A stretch of 64,000 nucleotides of DNA, taken from JAVBTR01 sp031556065 (GTDB lineage Bacteria; Bacillota; Clostridia; Christensenellales; Aristaeellaceae). Location: assembly GCA_031556065.1 (NCBI GenBank), contig JAVBTR010000078.1, forward strand, positions 15,818 through 79,817. Reading direction: 5' to 3'. A program made the translations under genes and the position numbers. Below are positions 58,920-64,000 of the stretch, piece by piece. Under the pieces are notes generated by a model. It had not been told where the DNA came from. It did no database searches and saw only the letters and a list, made by a program, of their open reading frames with translations. Every line of letters begins with the position of its first letter. Positions within the stretch are counted from its first letter, which is position 1.

Positions 58920-59579
58920 TTAACACCGCACCGCTTTTCTTTTAAAGCCCAGCTTTCCCTTTTGAATGGCACCTTCCACCTTCGCTTCGCCCAATGCTTT
59001 TGCCGCCTCTAGCGCCTTCTCATGGAGGGGAAAATAAGAAATACCCATGGCTGTTAAACAGCCCGCCATGGCCTTTTGGGTGTTGGGCGGCGCTTGACGA
59101 TACCCTTCCACCAATTCCTTAAGCAGTGCCTCCATCTGCTCCTGCTGGAAAGCATCGTCCTTTTTCCAGCCCAAAAGCCATTCAAAGCAGGACCAGCCGG
59201 CGCTCATCCTTAAATCCTCGCCGCTGTGAATCCACTTGATGGCCAGGGGCTGGGCCAAGTCCGATTCAGCCAAGGTCACCGCTACAATATAATTAGCGGC
59301 CATGGGGAAATACGCCCCATCCATCCACTTTTCAAAATCTTGTTCTGTCATGGCCTTCACATCGGCAATCATTCCCGCCAAATACATGGCATCGTAATTA
59401 CCGGTATCGTATAAATCCATGGCCAGCGCCTGGTGGTTTTGATTGGCTTTATACAAGGGTTTCATCGCCCCGGTGGCCACGCCAAAAAGCGGCTCCTTGG
59501 CACCGTTTCCCATATATAGTTTTTTCATGCGGGCGCTGCCTAATTGGGCAAGCTCGCCAAGCACCTGTTCTGCTGTCAT
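58920..59579 (-). CDS. AlkD-like DNA alkylation repair protein
   Basis: A 219-residue all-helical HEAT-repeat protein like AlkD/AlkC-type DNA glycosylases, with FGVATGAMKPLYK and GAYFPMAANYIV near the DNA-binding surface. It likely removes alkylated bases. ATG 59579 follows AAGGAGAACG; an open frame to 59636 runs into the divergent ECF promoter region. The start codons of this gene and the sigma factor are about 110 bases apart. Confidence 0.8.
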   Translation of the reverse strand: MTAEQVLGELAQLGSARMKKLYMGNGAKEPLFGVATGAMKPLYKANQNHQALAMDLYDTGNYDAMYLAGMIADVKAMTEQDFEKWMDGAYFPMAANYIVAVTLAESDLAQPLAIKWIHSGEDLRMSAGWSCFEWLLGWKKDDAFQQEQMEALLKELVEGYRQAPPNTQKAMAGCLTAMGISYFPLHEKALEAAKALGEAKVEGAIQKGKLGFKRKAVRC

Positions 59580-59630
59580 ATAAACGTTCTCCTTTTTTCC
59601 CACATTATAACACGGTTTGTGCAATAAGGC

Positions 59631-59655
59631 GAACATATTCCCCTTCTCATTCGTC
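59631..59655 (+). promoter_or_regulatory. ECF-sigma-type promoter upstream of the sigma gene
   Basis: GAAC (59631-59634) and CGTC (59652-59655) are separated by 17 bases, the -35/-10 pattern recognised by ECF sigma factors of the SigM/SigX type. It lies 32 bases before the sigma factor start, consistent with autoregulation. Confidence 0.65.
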
Positions 59656-59686
59656 TATAAGGCAAAGAGGAAAGGAGCGTGATAAA

Positions 59687-60220
59687 ATGGAACTAACTCA
59701 CTCCGCTGCCCGGGCTTTGGAGCGAGATGAAGCCTTGGTTTACTTTATGAATACCTATGGGGACAATGTTCTGAAGGTATGCATGATGTACTTAAAAGAC
59801 AGCGCCCTGGCCCAGGACGCCGCTCAAGATACCTTTGTCAAAGCTTACCGCTTTATGGATTCCTATATTGGCCAGGAGGCGCTAAGTGAAAAGGCCTGGC
59901 TGATGCGCATTGCCATCAACACATGCAAAGACACCCTGAAATCCAACTGGTTAAAAAGGGTGGACAAGCATTGGGACATGAGTGCCGTTCAAAAGCAGCC
60001 TATGTTCGTCTCCGATCAGGACCGGACTCTGTTCGAAACCATTTTAAACCTGCCTGGCCCTTTGAAGGAAACGGTTCTGCTTTATTATTACCAGGGCATG
60101 AGCATCGATGAAGTTGCCCTTAGCCTTCACCTAAGTAAATCCACTGTACACAAGAGGCTGCAAAAAGCCAAAGATCGCCTTCGTAACGATTTGGAAAGGT
60201 GGTATTACGATGAACCCTGA
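59687..60220 (+). CDS. ECF RNA polymerase sigma factor
   Basis: A 177-residue sigma-70-family protein with region 2 (LAQDAAQDTFVKAYRF, ~43-58) and region 4 (MSIDEVALSLHLSKSTVHKRL, here cut to SIDEVALSLHLSKSTVHKR). Regions 1 and 3 are absent, as usual for ECF factors. It overlaps the next gene, a membrane anti-sigma candidate, by 11 bases. An ECF-type promoter precedes it. Confidence 0.9.
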   Translation: MELTHSAARALERDEALVYFMNTYGDNVLKVCMMYLKDSALAQDAAQDTFVKAYRFMDSYIGQEALSEKAWLMRIAINTCKDTLKSNWLKRVDKHWDMSAVQKQPMFVSDQDRTLFETILNLPGPLKETVLLYYYQGMSIDEVALSLHLSKSTVHKRLQKAKDRLRNDLERWYYDEP

Positions 60221-61289
60221 AAAAATCACCCGGGTTCTGGATACAGGTCTCACCGGCTATTCCTTCACCTCTCAGGACCAAAGGACAGTTTTCAATAAAC
60301 TTTCCGCCCCTAAAAAAAGCCCCTTCAGGCTTCGGCCCGCGCTGATTCTAGCCCTTGTGCTGGCGCTGGCCCTAAGCGCTATCGCCGTGGCCAATAACTT
60401 CAAAATCAAAGAAGCTGCCCAGCAGGTGGTGGAAACGGAACAGCAAACCGCTTTTCTTCTTTCCTGGACAGATTCGGACAAACTGACTTTCCTTCGCATG
60501 ATGAGAGAATACGGCATCGAATTCCCCGAAGGGGATGGGGCCATTCACCGGGAATCCTGGTGGACACCCTACAACGCTTTAAACGATGCCATGGAAATTG
60601 CCCTTGGGGATAACCGGTTCTTAACCTTGGAGCAGCAATTATTCAGGCAGCAGGTGTTTGAAAAATGCGGCCTGCTGCAAAAGGGCGATCCGATGGTTAT
60701 TATGCCCACAGACAAGGATTTGACCCAGGAACAGGCCTTTGAAATGGTCAAGACACAGTTGATTCAAGCCTACGGCCAGACGGAGGCCCTTTTGAACCAA
60801 TATGCCGTAGTCGTGCAGCACACCGCCAGCCATCAAGGCACCGATGTGTCTTGGTACTTTACCTTCTTCCAAGACAGAACCTCCACGGAAGAGCTGTATT
60901 ACTGCCTGGTAAGCGAAAGCACCAAGGCGGTAGAAATCTACGATCTGAGCGTTAAGCAAACAGACGAGGAAATTCTGGAGGCACTTCGATCCAACACCTT
61001 ACCCCAATACGATCATTCCATCCGCCCAAAGGATACCGATATCACCGCAGAGGAAGCGGAAAAAAGAAGCAGGCAAGCCATCAAGGAGGCCTACCCGCTC
61101 ACAGAGGAATACCTTTCCTCCCTCTACCTTGCCGATACCGCCTTTTACAGTGTGGATGGCCTGCCTGTGTGGGGCATTTCCCTGCGGGAACCCACCAACG
61201 ATGGCCACGATAAGCGTTTCTATGTAACCATCAATGCCGCCACCGGTGACGTGGTAGAAATCTGGGATCCTAACATGGGTTGGGGTTAA
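60210..61289 (+). CDS. Membrane-anchored anti-sigma-like protein with C-terminal PepSY-like domain
   Basis: A 359-residue protein: a cytoplasmic segment (~1-45) that would bind the sigma factor, one helix (ALILALVLALALSAIAV, ~46-63), then a ~295-residue external part ending in a PepSY-like strand (FYVTINAATGDVVEIWDP). One helix with a cytoplasmic head is the usual anti-sigma layout. The external domain could sense cell-envelope stress. Its start is inside the sigma gene. Confidence 0.78.
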   Translation: MNPEKITRVLDTGLTGYSFTSQDQRTVFNKLSAPKKSPFRLRPALILALVLALALSAIAVANNFKIKEAAQQVVETEQQTAFLLSWTDSDKLTFLRMMREYGIEFPEGDGAIHRESWWTPYNALNDAMEIALGDNRFLTLEQQLFRQQVFEKCGLLQKGDPMVIMPTDKDLTQEQAFEMVKTQLIQAYGQTEALLNQYAVVVQHTASHQGTDVSWYFTFFQDRTSTEELYYCLVSESTKAVEIYDLSVKQTDEEILEALRSNTLPQYDHSIRPKDTDITAEEAEKRSRQAIKEAYPLTEEYLSSLYLADTAFYSVDGLPVWGISLREPTNDGHDKRFYVTINAATGDVVEIWDPNMGWG

Positions 61290-61747
61290 AGGGGCAGCAC
61301 CATCACAAGGCACGGGTTCCATTTATCCCACAAGGTGGGAAAGCACTCCAAGGGCATAAAACCCATGGCCCTATAAAAGGCCCGGGTGCGATCGTATTGC
61401 GCATTATGGGCGCTTTCATCCAGGGTCTTCACCTGCATTAGGGTATAGCCTTTGCTTCTGGCATAGGCCACAGCCCAGGCAACAAGTTGCTTGCCAATGC
61501 CCTGGCGGTGATAGTCCTTTAAAATGCCCATGACATGCAATTCCACCGTACAGGGGGATGTGGCCGCCAGGGTAATAAAACCCACAGGCTCATCCCCCGA
61601 AAAGGCGGCGGCAAAATCCTGTGTACGGCTATTATCAATATAATCCTGTGTGGAATCGGGCAAGCCAAACCATTCCGGCAGGCCAAAAAGCACTGCCTTA
61701 GCAATAGCCGCCTTTTCATCTTCCTTGGTTATTTCAGCAATCCGAAT
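61286..61747 (-). CDS. GNAT acetyltransferase, probable rare ATT start
   Basis: A 153-residue GNAT enzyme with the acetyl-CoA loop YHRQGIGKQLVAWA and a C-terminal RAFYRAMGF. The region before the first usual start (GTG at 61693, no ribosome-binding site) continues in frame for 17 codons that encode the expected first strand (RIAEITKEDEKAAIAKA). The only plausible initiator there is ATT at 61747, preceded by AAGGGG, 15 bases after the upstream GNAT stop. Conservative start: 61693. It overlaps the anti-sigma gene end by four bases. Confidence 0.72.
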   Translation of the reverse strand: MRIAEITKEDEKAAIAKAVLFGLPEWFGLPDSTQDYIDNSRTQDFAAAFSGDEPVGFITLAATSPCTVELHVMGILKDYHRQGIGKQLVAWAVAYARSKGYTLMQVKTLDESAHNAQYDRTRAFYRAMGFMPLECFPTLWDKWNPCLVMVLPL

Positions 61748-61762
61748 GAGGTTCCCCTTCTT

Positions 61763-62164
61763 TCATTTACAGCTTTGCCTGTTATAGTGGCGCACAAGCA
61801 TCCCCTGAGCCTTTTGCATGCCAAACTTTTCATAATAAGGCTGCAAGCCCGAATCGCACAGCAAATCCACCATATAAAAATCTTCAAGGGAATCCAGCAT
61901 GCTTTCCACAAGTGCTTTGCCGATCCCCCGGCCCTGATAAGCGGGCAGCACCTCCAGCAGCGGGATATAGGCCGCCATCACCCCATCGGAAACAGCGTTG
62001 ATAAAGCCCACCACTTTTTCATCCTCCAGGGCCAGCCAAACCCGATAGCTGCCCTCCAGCACTTTCAAAAAAGCGCCGGCAGAGGGCGGATTAGGCCACC
62101 CCACAAAGAAACCATGAAGCTGTTCTTCTTTAATCCCTTCAAGGGATTGGGTATAGGTGATCAT
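61763..62164 (-). CDS. GNAT-family acetyltransferase
   Basis: A 133-residue GNAT enzyme with GWPNPPSAGAFLKVL, then LEVLPAYQGRGIGKALVESML as its acetyl-CoA loop (QGRGIG) and a closing YYEKFGMQKA. Substrate unknown. It is followed by a second GNAT on the same strand and is probably co-transcribed with it. The ATG follows AAAGGGGGTGC. Confidence 0.85.
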   Translation of the reverse strand: MITYTQSLEGIKEEQLHGFFVGWPNPPSAGAFLKVLEGSYRVWLALEDEKVVGFINAVSDGVMAAYIPLLEVLPAYQGRGIGKALVESMLDSLEDFYMVDLLCDSGLQPYYEKFGMQKAQGMLVRHYNRQSCK

Positions 62165-62208
62165 TCAAGCACCCCCTTTTTTACAGTATAGCATACAACA
62201 AAAAAACT

Positions 62209-62240
62209 GCCCAGAGAAAAGTACCGTTTTTCTCTGGGCA
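62209..62240 (-). terminator. Terminator of the surface beta-helix gene
   Basis: GCCCAGAGAAAA (62209-62220) pairs with TTTTCTCTGGGC (62228-62239). On the minus strand the hairpin is followed by a run of T (62206-62201), so it terminates the leftward 477-residue gene. Confidence 0.85.
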
Positions 62241-62249
62241 TGGTTGAGG

Positions 62250-63683
62250 TTACTTAATCATTGCGCCGTTCACATAAAGATGAAACCCATTGGCATCCAC
62301 CTGATCCAGGCTGCCTGTGAAGGAGGTTACATAGGAATCCGCCGTCAGCATCCAGGTGCTGGTTTCGTCCATGGTCAGGTTTACAGTGCCCTGGCCTTGA
62401 ATATCCCCCAGGAACGCGGAGCCTTCCGCCATGGAAAGAGCCAGGGAGGAAATGCTATCCACCGCAATGGTTCCTTCCAAGGTCTGGGCGCTGGTGGTCA
62501 TTTCGCAGGTGCCGCCGTTAGCCCCCTGAACGCCCCAGCCACGGGCAGAGGTGTTGCCGGAAACGGTCAGCAGATTGCCTTGCGCATTTGTAACGGCCAC
62601 GCTGTTTAAGTAAATGGTACAAGCGGTGTTGGTTACATAAATGGTATCGCCGCTAAGGCTTGCAAGGCTGCCGCCTGTCATGGCAAAGTGGCTCTGGCCC
62701 ACGTCCGCGTCCCCGGACATGCTTTGGTAAAGCATCACCCCATGAATGTTTTCGGTGCTGTCATTGCCGTAGGTACCAGTCATATTGCCAGAAACAGTAC
62801 AATCTGTCAGGGTGACGCTGTTCTTGCCTTCAATGACGATGGCCTCCGAGGCGGTGGCCGTTAAGGCAGCATTTTCAACCGTCACATCCGCCGTAGAATA
62901 CACCGCAGGGGAGCCTGTACCATGGGTTACGTAGGTGCCGCCGGAGACGGTCATCACCCCGCCGCCCCGGTCGCTGCGCAGAGCCGCGCTGGATTTGCCG
63001 TTGGTTTCAATATCCAGGTTGGTGGCATTGATAGTGGCGCCGCCCGCCAGCTCGATACCGCCGGAATTATCCTTGGTGGTGCGTATAACCAAATTGGAAA
63101 GAATCGCCGTGGTGCCACTGCCATAGGCGAACACGCCGTTGCCGCCCTGGCCATCGGTTGTCACAGTGCTGCTGTTCAGCGAAAGGGTGGCGCCATCCCG
63201 CACCAGCACGCCAGCGTTCAAGCCGTAAAAGTCGCTGTCTTCCGGGTTGGAAGATTCGCCTGTCTTGGTTACTGTGATATTCTCCCCGGTTACCGTAGCA
63301 CCGCCCTCGATGCGCAGGGCGTTTTCATCGGCATTTTCAGACGCATAATTCAAACCGGAAAGGCTCTGGCCTGTGGCTACCGTGGTAGCGCCGGTGCCGC
63401 TGTTTTCCGTACGCTCTTCGCCGCCGGGGCCACCCATCCCCATACCGCCCATCCCCTCAGGCGGTGTGCCCATAGCCCCATTGGGCGGGGTCCCCATGCC
63501 ATCCGGCGGCGTGCCCATGGTCCCATTAGGCGGGGTTCCCATGCCATCCGGCGGCGTGCCCATGTCCGTAGGCGGCGTCCCGTCCGGCATGGCGGGAGGT
63601 GTGGAGCCGCTTCCCTCCCCAAAGGCCAAAGTGAGATTCAGTGCTATCATCAGCATTAATATCATTGCCACAATCTTTTTCAT
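62250..63683 (-). CDS. Secreted surface protein with Gly-Pro repeats and a beta-helix
   Basis: A 477-residue protein. Residues 1-22 are a signal peptide. Residues ~28-90 are tandem Gly-Thr-Pro-Pro-Asp/Asn-Gly-Met repeats. Residues ~110-477 are Ser/Thr/Asn/Gly-rich strands (ATLSLNSSTVTTDGQGG, VTLTDCTVSGN) as in right-handed beta-helix adhesins or carbohydrate-binding proteins. No catalytic pectate lyase residues stand out. No sortase motif, LPxTG or membrane anchor is seen at its end. It may be released or held by the repeat region. Confidence 0.75.
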   Translation of the reverse strand: MKKIVAMILMLMIALNLTLAFGEGSGSTPPAMPDGTPPTDMGTPPDGMGTPPNGTMGTPPDGMGTPPNGAMGTPPEGMGGMGMGGPGGEERTENSGTGATTVATGQSLSGLNYASENADENALRIEGGATVTGENITVTKTGESSNPEDSDFYGLNAGVLVRDGATLSLNSSTVTTDGQGGNGVFAYGSGTTAILSNLVIRTTKDNSGGIELAGGATINATNLDIETNGKSSAALRSDRGGGVMTVSGGTYVTHGTGSPAVYSTADVTVENAALTATASEAIVIEGKNSVTLTDCTVSGNMTGTYGNDSTENIHGVMLYQSMSGDADVGQSHFAMTGGSLASLSGDTIYVTNTACTIYLNSVAVTNAQGNLLTVSGNTSARGWGVQGANGGTCEMTTSAQTLEGTIAVDSISSLALSMAEGSAFLGDIQGQGTVNLTMDETSTWMLTADSYVTSFTGSLDQVDANGFHLYVNGAMIK

Positions 63684-63740
63684 AAATCAACCCTGCTTTC
63701 TTTGTTGTTTCCTTGGGATAAACAAAGCATACCGCACAGT

Positions 63741-63771
63741 TGTGAAAAGGATGTGATGAAAATGTGAAAAG
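63741..63771 (-). promoter_or_regulatory. Phased TTTTCA repeats upstream of the surface protein gene
   Basis: On the minus strand CTTTTCACA occurs twice, exactly 22 bases apart (63771-63763 and 63749-63741), with TTTTCATCA between. Repeats spaced by about two helical turns, 58-88 bases before the start codon, suggest sites for a dimeric regulator such as an OmpR-type protein. No clean -35/-10 pair was found. Confidence 0.45.
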
Positions 63772-63833
63772 ACGGTGGTAAGCAGGTGTAAATTTATAGA
63801 CAGCCAGTTACTGCGGTGCAGTGAGGGAAAACC

Positions 63834-63993
63834 GGGGCTGTCGCAATAAGAATCAAGGCACGCCAAGGGCTCTGCCCTTGGAACCCGCAAAGGGATACAT
63901 CCCTTTGATCCCATTATGGGATTTTAAGGGTCATTTGACCCTTAAACCGGGTCTGGGACAGCGTCCCAGCGTTCTTCTTACTGCCACAGCCCC
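63834..63993. mobile_element. 160-bp multi-hairpin element with 19-bp terminal inverted repeats
   Basis: GGGGCTGTCGCAATAAGAA (63834-63852) is matched inverted, with two mismatches, by TTCTTACTGCCACAGCCCC (63975-63993). Between them lie five hairpins: 63863-63881 (CCAAGGGC core), 63888-63907 (CAAAGGGATACATCCCTTTG), 63908-63922, 63924-63945 and 63953-63969 (CTGGGACAGCGTCCCAG). It encodes nothing. It could be a non-autonomous element or a structured-RNA cassette. No target duplication is evident. Confidence 0.6.
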
Positions 63994-64000
63994 TTCGTTT

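Noticed and set aside
63408..63610. Tandem repeats as a minisatellite or phase-variable tract
   Set aside because: The repeats are codon-phased and code for the Gly-Thr-Pro-Pro surface repeats, so no extra DNA-level function is needed, though length variation between strains remains possible.
1..64000. CRISPR arrays, tRNA and rRNA genes
   Set aside because: No regularly spaced direct repeats and no tRNA-like cloverleaf with a GTTCGANNC arm were found by eye. The short TAG run at 14823 is the DnaA-trio element, not an array.

Overview
The window looks like part of a mid-GC Bacillota (class Clostridia) chromosome. Supporting signs are Bacillota-type Shine-Dalgarno sites, a CtsR-controlled clpB, AddA rather than RecB, a Clostridia-type long PRPP synthetase, LplB/YtcP-type sugar transporters, and a DnaA-trio origin with a parS site. 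I cannot name the genus. No rRNA, tRNA, CRISPR array or transposase was seen.

Layout: 1-1.8 kb, a HAD phosphatase, a short QueG-like Fe-S protein and a Cys-rich mini-protein. 1.8-9.3 kb, a nucleoside-catabolism locus: a LacI regulator fused to a PfkB kinase, divergent from a sugar-type ABC importer, a nucleoside hydrolase and a ribokinase. 9.3-12.5 kb, a YyaL-like protein and a divergent pair of XRE regulators sharing repeated operators. 12.5-15.1 kb, recF-dnaN and a probable oriC (DnaA boxes, GC run, four DnaA-trios) with no dnaA beside it. 15.1-23.5 kb, a NYN/OST-HTH protein, a GntR regulator, two glycosyltransferases, an ECF transporter S component, a GH13 enzyme and glycogen phosphorylase. 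A near-perfect parS lies at 23.58 kb. 23.6-31.1 kb, addA (with a dense DnaA-box cluster inside its coding sequence), a PHP phosphatase, metal/redox proteins and the beta subunit of a Na+-pumping decarboxylase with a 46-residue partner.

31.3-39.3 kb holds the most unusual locus. Two sugar-type ABC permeases are translationally coupled to a MacA/HlyD-like adaptor, a MacB-like four-helix protein without ATPase, a 721-residue solute-binding protein with a large extra N-terminal domain, and a two-component system. 39.4-50.4 kb holds a small conserved gene, ldh, a DUF1538 transporter with a tandem PII-like protein, trpS, prs, a GNAT protein, a lipase-like hydrolase, an E2-like acyltransferase with altered catalytic residues, and a methyltransferase-glycosyltransferase fusion. 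50.5-57.8 kb holds clpB with a CtsR operator, an FAD oxidoreductase, a WalJ-like hydrolase, a CPBP protease, rlmH and a secreted barnase-type RNase. 58-63.7 kb holds an oddly arranged solute-binding protein, a DNA alkylation repair protein, an ECF sigma/anti-sigma pair with a self-type promoter, two GNAT proteins and a surface beta-helix protein.

Intergenic regions carry a recurring set of short hairpin modules. They share constant blocks but have different, still perfectly paired inner arms, and one 160-bp element at the right edge strings five of them between inverted repeats. These modules and the 31-39 kb locus are the strongest candidates for undescribed biology here.
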